A stretch of DNA of 64,000 nt, from NCBI GenBank assembly GCA_025084515.1, contig JAJAGP010000277.1, positions 248,001 to 312,000 of the forward strand, given 5' to 3'. This stretch comes from Ancistrus triradiatus (lineage: Eukaryota > Chordata > Actinopteri > Siluriformes > Loricariidae). Positions 23,346 through 35,400 of this stretch are shown here, piece by piece (position 1 is the first letter of the stretch; each line of letters starts with the position of its first letter). The notes beneath the pieces were generated by a model that ran no database searches, was not told the DNA's origin, and saw only the letters and a program-made list of their open reading frames with translations. The position numbers were made by a program, and so were the translations under genes.

Positions 23346-26171
23346 CTGATACTTGTATAAAGTTTGAAATCCATAACTAAGGTCTCGCTATTATATTAAA
23401 ATACTAATATTTCCCATATTCCTCAGTGAGCACTATGCTTTGATCCTGCAGTCTCAGCCTCTCTAAGCAGCTGTCTCGCAGCACGCGCTGGCACTCACTC
23501 CTGGTCTGGGTCAGTGGCTCCTGAGCAAGGCTTTAATAAGTGTTATTAAAATAACTTTTTAATAAATCTCCTCCATTGTATAGCAGCAGGCTCGGGGACA
23601 CGGAGCGATACGGCCATAAGTCAGACCAAGGACGCTCCTCTTTTTAAACTAGCCATCGCGGACTTTCTCTGCTTGGCTATCCTAGGGTGCAGGTCTTCTA
23701 AAAGTGACTCATTTCCTGCACAGGTGATATCAATCAATAATTATCCGACGCGTCCACTCAGCAAGTATCGTCAGCGGCTGCTTTTGTTTTTCTTCCTGAG
23801 CCCTTCGTTCATTACGTCAAAACAAAAACCAGGCTGACCTCCCATAATCCTGTGCCAAGTTAATTATCAGCATTAAAGCACAGAACCAAGAGCTGCTCCG
23901 TCTCAGACCTGTGAGCTGCAGCCTCACTTGGGCAAGTGACACTAGCTTGGTTGTGAAGATGCTTTAAAGTCATTATTAAGCATTAAGTGAAGCGATTAGC
24001 TACATTATTCAGTAGCTTGGTGGTAGTGTAGCAACTTTTCAATTCGGTTCTCGATGCAATTTGACTAGAAATGTTAGTCTCGGTTCTCGTCATTTGCCTG
24101 GTACTCGGCGCACCTGCTTGAATTTGTATGATGAGTCGAGCTGCGTGACTCGTTTCAGCCGAAACTCGATTCACGAGTCATGATTCACTGATTCGGATTC
24201 ACAAAAGCCCTTCTACAGTGCAGATCCCCACTGTTTGTCGTGTTTTTCTTTATTTTTGCATCCATAGTACTGCATTGTTAGTGCAAATAAATCTCTGTGG
24301 GTCCTAGAAAGGTTCGTTATAAGAGAAAGGAAACCTTATTATTATGAATAAGCTTTGTGTTAATGATTTTGGCCATCTGTAGGCTAAAGAAAGTGTTTTA
24401 CACCTTACGTTTATAATAAGTCATAAAACGTGTTTTACTTTACAATTATTTTACCTCAAGCTTAAATGTGACGTTTTCGATGCAACAACTTTTGACCCCT
24501 CTTTACCAAGGGTGCCAACGAAGAGGTTGTTATGGATGTTACTTGGTCCTGTTTTGCACAAGCTCACGTCTCACTTTTTTGGAAGTGAAGGCAGGATCTC
24601 GGGCCGAGGACGTCAGCGAGAGGGAGCCGCCTTCAGAGCCTCTGGCACGAGCGTGGTGTCGAATGTTAACATTTTGAATATGACTGTCAAACTTAATCAG
24701 GGCTGTTTCAGTCCAGATGGGAAGCACTATTGTATTGTGTTCCGTCAGCAGAATCGTCTGCTTTTGTTCTTCCCCTGTCTCATTTCCCCCTCGTCTCATT
24801 TCCATGTCTCAGATTGCTGCTGAGAATTACAGGAGCCGTCATCATTATGGACGTTATGAATTAATTCTACCTGCCACCTCTCTCGCCCCCTCACTCACTC
24901 ACTTTCTCGCCTTCTCTCTCTCTCCCAGCCTTTATTCCATTGTCTGCAGGCTGTATAAGGGTTCTGTTCTTCTCTCTTTTTAATGCTGGTTCTTTTTCTC
25001 TTTAAAGAACCAAATATATCAGCATTAAAACCACCGGTCTAATATTGTGCCCCTCACACCACCAAGGCTCTGACCCTCTGAAGGTGTCCCGTGGTACCTG
25101 GCACCAGGACATTAGCAGGACTGAGATCTGGAGAATTTGGAGTCCGGGTCAACACGTTGAATTCTGTCATTTCTCTGCAGTGATTCAGGGCTGAAAGAGG
25201 TCACTGCCGTTACAGAATACCGCTGTCATGACGGGGTGCACTCAGTCCGCAGCTACGTTTAGGTAGGTGGTACATGCCAAAGTAACATCTACATGTACGC
25301 CAGGACTGTCGGTGCTTTTGATGTTATGTTTGATCAGTGTATATAAGGCCTAGTTATTCAGGTCTGTCCTTCATACTGCGTGAGAACTTGGGTTTTTCCT
25401 TCATTACAAAGGATCGACTATCAAACACACCCGCCCGCCTGTCAGACTTTGAATTCATTTTAACCAACATGCTTATTCTTACACATAAAATCTCTCAATC
25501 CTGCTCTCACCGAGATACAGAAAATGAATTGTCCAGTGAATGGAGCCAGACAATCAACCTCCCGTTAACTTTCCAAACTCGCCTTATTCAACTTCTGCTT
25601 TCAGAAACTCTGTAATGACATTTTCTACCTCATGAATTTTGGTGAATATGAAATGAATATTCTCATAAATGGATATTAAGCTTGGGCTATGACTCGAACA
25701 CTGCCGAGGCATAATAGAAATTCACATTTTTTGCTTAAGCCATACAATAACTCTGCAAATAATCCAGTGAGGTATTAAACCCAGAGCCACGCATATCTTC
25801 ATTAGCCCTCTGAAATGCATCCGTGGCTATGATCTATACGATAAAGAGACATGGACCTGATTTATACATGCTGTCAAATCAGTCTTATTACGTTTTTTAT
25901 CTATACAGACTCACGCCTTGTCAAAACAGGTGAGCGTTATCAAGTAAAGATGTCAAACAATGAAGATACAGAAAGACTTGGTCGCTTGTTTAGAGCATGT
26001 TTGTAGTGCCGGTGTCACCATGTTAAGCCTTATTGTAGAATATCTGCCTTGCCGGTCATTTTAGGTGCACGTTCTCGCCATGGACTTTACAAGGCTAATA
26101 CGGGAGGGCTGACGGCTCTCATTTATCATTATGCAAACTGCATAATGCAAATCATCAGCTGGTAATCTTGT
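23346..26171. other. intergenic, no gene recognised
   Basis: Apart from the Tc1-like relic at 25010-25350 and a TC-rich tract at 24885-24930, nothing is identifiable. Confidence 0.6.
25010..25350 (-). mobile_element. internally deleted Tc1-like transposon (MITE-like)
   Basis: The left end, ATATCAGCATTAAAACCACC, and the right end, TTTGATCAGTGTATATAAGG, are imperfect inverted counterparts of the TIRs of a common fish Tc1-type element. Between them are blocks complementary to transposase (CTCTGAAGGTGTCCCGTGG, GAGATCTGGAGAATTTGG, TTTAGGTAGGTGGTACATGC). Much of the 1.5-kb coding region is absent. Confidence 0.6.
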
Positions 26172-26303
26172 GAAGTTTCTTCCTTATAACGTTTAAGGAG
26201 TTTTTCCTTGCCAGTGTCGCCCAAGTCCTTATAAGTTAGATAATTTAAAATTGTAAAGCTGCTTTAAGACAATGCTCCCTTACAAATCTGACTTGACTTT
26301 ATA
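26172..26303 (+). mobile_element. old L2-like LINE 3' tail fragment
   Basis: A diverged version of the tail at 22735-23008. It keeps GAGTTTTTCCTTGCCAGTG, GCTTTAAGACAATGCTCC and TCTGACTTGACTT, with the intervening block shortened. Confidence 0.65.
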
Positions 26304-29300
26304 AAATTGATAATGCCATATTCATTTAACGGATAAGAAAAGTAGGATCTGGAAGTGTAAATCTATCAGTAGCAAGACTGTCACCATTCCACTGCCATGT
26401 AAATAAAACGATTAAGGCCTGCATTATGTGGCAGAATTCTTACCACTTCCAGTACCTCCGGCGATAAGGTTTGCTTTAGTGACTCATTGCCCAAAAGCCA
26501 GCGTCCCACCTTAAGCGAGACCCTTAACCCTGAAACACTCTGCGCTTGGATAACATCTGGTAGATATATTAATGCAGAGGCACATTTTCCGCTCTGCACA
26601 GACACTGAACCCTTGATTTGTCCTCCGCCGAGTCGTTCATTCCCACCCTCTGCAGAAACTTTTAATTTCCATGCATGTACATGTGAACTGAGTCGCAAAG
26701 AACACGGATTAGCATATTCAGGTGTCATGAGCGCACAGCGTGCAGCACCTGCAACGCCGGCGCCAACGTCCCACACGCCGGGAGCCGAGGCTGATCCACA
26801 CCCACCTACGCACACACACACTTAAGCCTGCCTAATAGGTGCGTCTGAGTTTATGACATTAAGTCGGGCAGCGTCAGACCTAATGAAGTGGCGCTCGCTT
26901 GCTGGGAGAGCCGAGGCGCGTCGGCCTGATTGACTCGGAAATGAGGCCGATCCGAAGCGAATCGACTCGTATGCATATTCATGCCGTCGTGTACAGTAGG
27001 GCACCGGCTTAATAAGGGACTTGTTTATGAGTCGGCAGGACGCCTGCGCACACCACACTCTCATTAACGGCAATTAAGTTGCAGTCTGAAGCGCTGGCAT
27101 GCTTAATTGGCAATTACTTCTATTTCTGACAGCGACGTGAGCGCTCTATGTTTAGACAGCATTGAGGTAAACACATTTGTTTACGCATGACGGAGAAGGA
27201 TGAACATGTGGCAGTAAGGTCAAAGCTTCAGGATCGAGGTTCTGAAATCTTACAGTTGTTAAGATTCCGTCCGACCAAAAGATTTCAAATGGTGTTGGCC
27301 AGAGTGGGACCGAACCATGATCTCCTGAGACACGTTGAGCTCGGCTCTTCATTCAGACCTTTTCCGTAAGTAACACGTCCTTCAGTGCTTAACCAGGTTT
27401 TCCACCCTGAGCTGAATTGCTGGCCGAAGTCGTAGGTGAAATGGTTACTTCACGCAGACTTTCAGAAGTAACACTTAGTAGAGATATGATAGCAGAGAGA
27501 AGTTCAGGCACTCGCCCCCCACCCACCTCGGTTCTCCGTAATTGACGTGACATATCGACGAGCACTCTCCTGCGTCTGGAGAGCCCAGAGCCTGCGCAGC
27601 CTTCCAGCCTGTTAATAATCACTGATTAAAAACTAGTTAAGAACCCATGAAGACTAAAATCTGCATTAACCAAATGACCTTCTGGGAGGTTGAAAAAAAC
27701 CACAGCTCTACGGCCTATGTGAACGGGTTCCTGAGTCATCGCTGAAGACGAGTGTTCTTGAGAAAGGAAGATAAGGATGGCTGAACAGTCCGAGGCTGTG
27801 ATTGCACACCACTTTTTATTTGTATCCACAATGCCTCCAACCTTTACACCAATCGTCAATGCAATTTTTCCCCCTTTATCTTTATTGAGCTGTTACTTAG
27901 CAGTGTCGGTGCGCCGGCAAATGTCTACAATAACCTTTGAATTGTGGCCGATCTAATGTAATTACATTGTTACGGTCCATCCTTGACCCCAATTCAATGA
28001 AATAATTAAGGTCTTGGGGCACTCTAATTTGAAAAAGTTATGCTCGTGCTAAAGCTTTTAAGGTCAGCAAAGCAGAAGTGTTGTGGAACAGATCAGCACT
28101 GAAGCATAAATTCGGTTCGCCGTCCAGGACTGGAGTCCGAGCGAACTTGAAGCGAGAATACGAACCGAACGAATCTAATCTTCACATCTTTAATATCATC
28201 AGCCACTGATCTATCTACTGAGGTTAATAAACCTGTAATGGCGTCCTGGAGCGAGTTCTGCATCTTCCTTTAAATGGCCCCTTTATTGTTACTGTATTAT
28301 AGAACAATATGGCCACGATGCTAAACAAATTCAGGGACACAGAAACCATTCAAAGCCCACTGTGTGTTATTGCTGCCCACAGTCACTGCATGGGGCTTGG
28401 GCATGTGCAGATTCCTGCTCATTCATTACGGTTATAATCATGAACAATTGCTCCATCCCTAAACATACCCGACGACAAAATCAATATATAGCTTAGAGCG
28501 CACGGGATCGAGTACTACGCATGCGGCGGCGAGAGAACGCATCAGTCATGGCGCTGCAGCAGCAGACGGGCCCTGGAGCACCCGTGCGACAACTACTGTT
28601 CCTCATTCGTTCCAGGAACAAACCGCCACCAACATAGAGTTCACATAATGTACCTTTCTAGACATTTCATTCGAAATTTATGCAAACTACAGGTCGACTG
28701 CTTTGTCACTCCAGTGGCATCAGTCTAAGGCTGATCTTAAGCAAAGTAAGGCATATGGAATTAGCAGAGCATCAGTAATGACCGACATGAAGCTAAATAT
28801 CCGACTGAAAAACATTATCCTGTTGAGAAAAAAAGCAATACTAATTAATAAAAACCATACCTAAAAATGAATATTGTATCAACATTAGATTACATTACAT
28901 TAGAATGTACACAATTTATTATTTACCCATGATAATCCTCTAAATTTCTTATATTGTCCCCTAAACTTACATTTACAGCATTTAGCAGACACCCTTATCC
29001 AGAGCCACTTACAATCGATACAGTCTTACAATCCAAGCAATTGTGGGTTAAGGGTCTTGCTTCAAGGGACCCAACAGTGGCAGCTTGGCAGAGGTGGGAT
29101 TTGAACCCTGGACCTTCTGGTCCAGAGTCCAGTACCTCAACCACTAGGCTACCATAGTCCACAGTCCAATACTTTATGTCTACATAGAGAGATATTTGTT
29201 AAACAGCTGTGCTGGATCCCAAGTGTATCGTTTGGAAAATTTGACACTTCAAGCGGTTAATACTAAGTAGCTAGTGCTGAATAATGTTGTACGAAAGTTC

Positions 29301-31145
29301 ACACCATGATATTTGTGTCTTTCTGGAGATGGGGACATATTTTTTAAAACAACACATAACGGTTTTATTTACCCTGTACTAAAAGGGGGGTTTATATTGC
29401 AGTTCAGTTATTATTCCATAAATAAGGATTCAACCCCTGAACTGGGCTGCTGCTATTGTGTATTTTGCATGTTCTCCTCCTGCCTCTTCAAATGGCTTTC
29501 CGGCCTTGTTCCAAAGACATGTGTTAGATTAGCAACCAGTGCGTACCCATCCTACGATGGACTCCACACACTGTGGAACTGGGAGTTTGATTTCTTTGTT
29601 TATGTATTTAACCTCTGTAACGTGACATCAGTATCAGTGGCTGCTCATAGCCAGGAGCAAGGTTAACGCAGAACTAATCAAACCCATCCGCTGTCCATAC
29701 AAGCATGTCTTCTGACTGTAGGAGGAAACCGGAGAGTGAATTGGATTAATCAGGTATGAAAAGTTCCTTGTTCTCCTGGTTTTTGTATTTTACGGCTTTA
29801 TGTTGATGGTGCAGAATATTTGCTATCAGCGACACAATGACAAAAAAGCAATGCTCTAACCTCTTTGCCAGATCAGAAACGCACTGGATTGATAACCAAC
29901 GACTGCACTCTGAACTCTGATTCATAATATCGCTGTGTGCATTCCTCGAAGAGCAACATCGTTTTTTGGACAGTAAAACAGCATCAGTCGTGAGGCTTCG
30001 GAGGTAAAGCTTTTACCAAATGAATAAAATATTAATGTAAAGCCTTGCCTTCATCCACAAAAAGCACTGCAGTGCAGGGCACACGTCCTCTGTCTAACCT
30101 TCATGCGCAGGCTAGCTGAAGCAAATTATGGCTATGGCAGAGGCATTTTAGAAAGAAAAGCAGCTGGAGATTTGAAAACCAGCCTTTTGATGCAATGCAA
30201 ATGCCTCATTTTAATAAGGGGTGCGAAAGCAGAGAAAACGGGACCCGCGAGCCACGCCGGGTATCGCGCGATTCGCCGCTGACACTGCTTCCAATACTCA
30301 GACCCAATTTATAGTTCCCTTTTCATGCCTTAAAGGGTTAAAAGAAACCTCAATGTCCGTCTTTGTCGCGCTCGCACCTCGCTTACATCTGCCAAGAACA
30401 ATCAGCACTCCAGATCCGTGCAGTATGAATGCTCCACCACGGCCTGCCATTCTCAACTTGGCCTTTTCTATTCTGCCAATTTCAAACACACAGAACCCAT
30501 CAAACTTGGCACAATGGCGGAGAAAGCAATTTGCTAACAAATATCGTGACAATGGCTTTCCTCTTTTGCTTGGCATTCATAAATGTACGCACAATTTAAT
30601 ACCTACAAACAATCAGCGCTCTGAATGGATCCACAGATATTTCTCTCATTATTGTTGCCGCACTATAGAAAGGCAGTCAATGGTCCATATCGCACAAAAA
30701 ACATTATCACGCGCTGTCATCCTCTCCCTCGGCTCAAAGCTTAATTAATTCCAACTAGGACCAAACAATGTTCGCAGGCTTGGTCAGAGGTTATTATAAG
30801 TCTGTAGTTAATTGTTTTAAGATGGACTCCCTTGCACGCGCCAGCGCAGAGAGTGCGCCGACGTTCCTCAAGCGTTACGGTGTGCAGCCAGTGTGTAAAT
30901 ATTAAAATCCCGCTTTAGGCCTGAAGGGACGACGTTCTAAACGAATGACTCAACTCGAGCGTTAATTTATTTCAATACAAGAACCACTGCACCCCCGGCA
31001 GAGGAACTACTCCTGCACAGACCTCGTACACTGGACTAATCAGAAGCTCAAATCTCAGATCCACAAACTGCCACTGTGCAAAGCCCTTATTCTCCAACTT
31101 ATTAACTGCATATGAAGAGTTTTTTTTATAAAAGTGAAGAACAAC
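26304..31145. other. intergenic single-copy stretch with one SINE
   Basis: No exon is recognised. Parts (26880-27130) combine octamer-like ATGCATATTCATG with TTAATTGGCAATTA motifs and few repeat signs, as in developmental regulatory DNA. The 175-codon open frame at 30221-30748 has no recognisable domain. Confidence 0.5.
28966..29160 (-). repeat. tRNA-derived SINE, near full length
   Basis: Same organisation as the 20381 copy on the minus strand: a head with GTAGCCTAGTGG, the B box GGTTCAAATCC, and the tail CTCTGGATAAGGGTGTCTGC. Confidence 0.85.
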
Positions 31146-31212
31146 ACTGGTGGTTTAGTGGTTAAGGCTCTGGACTACTAATCAGCTTACAAGTTAAGTT
31201 CCGGGCTTCGCT
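31146..31212 (+). repeat. SINE head remnant (tRNA-like)
   Basis: It contains TTTAGTGGTTAAGGCTCTGG followed by a decayed B-box-like run (AAGTTCCGGGC). It resembles the tRNA-derived head of the local SINE family on the + strand. It abuts the L2 LINE tail at 31218. Confidence 0.4.
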
Positions 31213-31217
31213 AACCT

Positions 31218-32443
31218 CAAGTCAAGTCAAGTCAGATTTATTTATATAGCGCTTTTTACAATGGATGCACATCGGCATTAAGTGGCCCGGGTATGATGAT
31301 AAATCTAAGAGCGAAACTAAAGTCATGGAGTCAAAGTTAAAATAAAATGTGAAGTATGCACATCGACATTAAGTGGCCTGGGTATGGTGGGGCTGGAGCT
31401 GATGACAGAAGCAGCTTGGGTGAAGCTACAGCGGATGAACATCATGTGTGGGGCCGGAACTGCCGGAACACAGCTCGGAGAGAAAACAGAAAATGTAATT
31501 AGTTATTAAGAGCACAGTGTCTATTAACAATCACTGATGCCATGTGTAGCATGAGACCCCGGCAGCATTAGCTATAGCAGCATAGCTAGAAAGAGGAGAA
31601 CTGGTAGGAAACACAGCCAAGAGGGGATCACATGAGACATTGGCAACCCCCGAGCGGCAGAAGCACAGCAACCACCCAAAACGTCTCTGATCACCATAAG
31701 GCTCTTTGACTATGAAACCCCCAGCTCTGCCCTTATTCTAAGGCAAGGCAAGGATGCACGAGTCAAGATTCACGAGGACCTAAGCCCAGTTCAGCCAGAC
31801 CGCCCACCCCGACACTCCCGGCTAGCGGACAAGGCAGGCAGGCCGGACATGACTCCAGAATCCGGCCCCAGTGACCCAAAAGCCATGCATCCTGGTCTAA
31901 ATCTAGTCAAAAGCCTGTGTAAATAAGTAGTCTTTAGCCTAGACTTAAAAAACTTTGGAGGGTGTCTGAATCTCGAACGAAAAGTGGGAAGTTTATTCCA
32001 TAGTTGGGGGGCCATGTATGAGAAAGCTTTCCCCCCGGCTGTGACTTTTTTAATTCTAGAACTAAAAGAAGTCCTGTACCCTGCGAACGAAAGTAGACAA
32101 GTTGGATTGTAAAACGCTCTAAGAGTTCACTCAGATAAATGTGGGGCCCAGGCCATGTAGAGCTTCATAAGTTATAAGAAGTATTTTGTAATCAATGCGG
32201 AATTTTGACTGGTACCAGTGCAGTGATGATAGAACAGGAGTGATATGATCAAATTTTCTAGTTCGAGTTAGCACTCGGGCAGCTGCGTTTCTGAACTAAC
32301 TGAAGTTTATTTATAGATTTACTAGAGCATCCAGTAAGTAAGGCGTTACAGTAATCCAACCTTGAGGTTATAAACGCATGAACAAGTTTCTCTGCATCAT
32401 TAAAAGAGAGGATATTTCTAAGTTTAGCGATATTACGTAATTG
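31218..32443 (-). mobile_element. L2-like LINE, 5'-truncated copy
   Basis: This is a minus-strand element. It starts (3' end) with AAGTCAAGTCAAGTCAG and the ATTTATTTATATAGCGC tail, and runs back to the AATTACGTAATATCGC block of the reverse-transcriptase ORF. Recognisable peptide pieces on the minus strand include SKSINKLQLVQ and MAPQLWNKLPTF. Frameshifts and the missing 5' half make it inactive. The tail carries an internal partial duplication (GCACATCGGCATTAAGTGGC near 31266 and again near 31358). Confidence 0.8.
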
Positions 32444-35400
32444 TAACCTGCCGGTGTCGGAGCCCTGAGCAAGTCCAACTGTTCTACCGCTCTAGTTTGG
32501 GGCGCCTGATACAAATGCTATGACAAACTCAGTTTTCCACTAACACAGGGTTTCCATTTTGGAACAAGCAACTGTGGTTTGTTTGACTGATTAAACTATT
32601 AAACAGGAAGACAGACAACAATAGGTGATATGACTAATTCAGGTTTGTGTGGTCAAAGTCAACAAACCTTTCTTTCTCGCAAGATGAACTATTTTCCAAA
32701 GCACTATCTACACTGTGATCAGTTATCAGCATGTGGCCAGACTTCCTCTGAGTCATGGGCTTTGATCACCAAACAAAAGTCAAAAATCGAGAAAGCAAGC
32801 AAGAGATGCAGGCATCGGCGAACGAGGGGTTCATGTGCAATTAAAGGCTAGTTTTATGTATATTATATAATAATCGACATCTGATATCTGTGCTCAAGTA
32901 TGTACATATTTTGGGGGGTTTTTTAACAAAAAGGAGAAGATATCTGTTAATGTATGTTGTTGTTAAGAGCAATAAAACTTTTATCTAAAAAAAAGACAAG
33001 TGCAAACAGAGGGTGCATTTATAGCACAAATATGTTAATTCAGTTTTGTGTCATATTATTTTCAGGTATATCAGTTGCAAACAAAAAATTATATATCGGA
33101 TTATATCTCAACCTTTGGTCACCCTGCTCTCTAAATATCGCCATCAGCCATTAAAAAACCCGGAAGAACGTTTCACATCAAAACTACACACCCTTAATGC
33201 AGCTTTTTTTTTTTTCTTGCTTAAAAAAAAATGTTCACAGCAAAAAAATGGGCAAGTGCTGCAGTCACACTTAAATACTAACGCTTTCATATGACTCCAA
33301 AACTCAGCATTATATAAATTTTCCTTAAATAGCACTACACAGCCATGTGAATGGATGATATAAGCTCCAGCATTTAAAAAATTTCATAAACACATAAAAA
33401 ACACAATAGAAGAGACCAGAATGATAATTTTGGAATCCAAAAGTAAGCCATTTATTTCACCAGGAACTTTTAACATCGCCACAAACTTGTTCCTGACACA
33501 AACAGCCACTGGTGGTGATCTGACGTTGTCAAACTGCATGGCTACAATGCCCATCTTAATTGTTGCTATGCCAAAACGAGACGCCACGCTGATTGGACAG
33601 TGGGTTTTTGTCAAAAATCAAACAGGGGGAATGAAATAACATCGCATTTTGTTTGGTGCTCCAGGGTCCTTGTTGTGGCTAAGAATTTAGAATTCTTTCA
33701 TCTGAAAAACTCTAACTGCCTTAAGGGTGACTCATTAGTTCATCGTTTCATGAAACACTCGTGCACAATAAAGTGGAATTAACTAAAGACTAGTACTAGC
33801 CCTAAAATGCCTTTTAGTAGAGAAAAAGCTATCGCAGTACTGAATACCTGTGGTCTCTTCTCCAGTGTGTATGACAGCAAGATCAGGTTGTACCTTTTGG
33901 GAATTCCAGCCTCTGTAATTGCTATATTACATGGTTTAAGCTCAGAATGCCAGCATGAAGCGTGTTGGTATTCTGCTCAGCAATCTGTGCAGGCCAGACA
34001 GTGTCACTGTTAATTAAACGCCTTTTTGAGTAATCCAGCATCGCGTTGAGAATAAGGCCTCGCCTCCTCCCCTCATTCCTCTCCTCGCAGGTTATTAATC
34101 ATGGTGGCATTTGATGCTAAAACAAAGAGATACACAAATCTGCCTCTCTCAGTCACTCTCACTCAGCACGCCGCTGATCTGTTCTCGTGCAAATTGCACC
34201 GGGTTCTGGCAGCGTCTTGAAAACGTGCAATCATCATATCACTTTTGACACGTACATGAGCATGGCTGTCATCAGCCGGGACGGGGCCGCTGTCCTTTTT
34301 ATTATATACTCGGCTCGTTCTGGTTTGGGTCCTTGGATCTGACGCTAACCTGCTCTGCTTAACTGCTCACGGGCGCGTACTGACAGACAGGTAAATACGA
34401 GGAATGAGGAAGCGGTTGTACTGGATTTCCGCCAGGCTCGACTGTCTCACGCTCGAGCGTTTCCATATCGTTCGTTAGTCATCGTTTTACCTGTGCCCAA
34501 CCAATTTTGAGAGAGACTCCAGACCAAACCACCCATTTTGAAAAATTTCCATACTGATCTCAAGGCTTGAATTGGTTTTATGAAACGACTGTGACAAGAC
34601 ATTAATGAACACATTTTAACTAACAACAGAAGTCAAAATCTCACAGTCCATGTTGCTTCCATCCATCTTATTTGTATTTTACTGAAGCAATCCAACGATC
34701 CAGATGTTTGTCTTTTACAGCTCTATTTAAAACATATGATCGATAGATAAATGACCGCCAGCTATCTAGCCAAAACACGTTTTTTTAATGCTAGCTAAAT
34801 TCAAACGTTCACTACACTAATAACGTCATATTAGCTAACTCTCTCTTGCAAAAGTAAGACAAACTTAACTAACCTGCTGCTAAAACGCTAAACGTGTGTC
34901 TGTGTTTAGTCTGATGTTCTTCAAGCAGTTAATGCTCAGTTTTTTAAAATGTTACAAGAGATGTGTGTTGTTGGTTTTGGCAGCTACCACTTTAAGTCAT
35001 TTATTGCACTGAGAATTGTTGTCATTTACTGGATGAAAGTCATACTTCTGACTTCAGCAAAGAGGCTGTAGCTGCTTTCTTGCTTTTATGTTGCCTCACA
35101 TTCTTTGACAAACACTTGTAAGCTTAAGATTGTAATTATTTTTCTTAATATTAAAGTATCGACTATAAGCACCAAAGCTTTCTCGATTTTTCAGTTCTCT
35201 GTAGTCCTGAGATACTTCGTTCTGTGCCTTTTGGGCATGTACCACGTTTCATTTGCCGTGCTGCCAAGCTGCCGCTGTTGTGCTCAAGACCCTTAACAGT
35301 TTGGACCGTATCATGAAGGGTTGTAAGTCACTGTTAGGTCTCCATTTGTAATTGTCACTCCCACATGCCTTTACATTGTGCTCTTTAACAGTTACATCAT

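Noticed and set aside
30221..30748. 175-codon open frame on the + strand
   Set aside because: No domain, no splice context, overlapping minus-strand frame and unusual composition; treated as chance in intergenic DNA.
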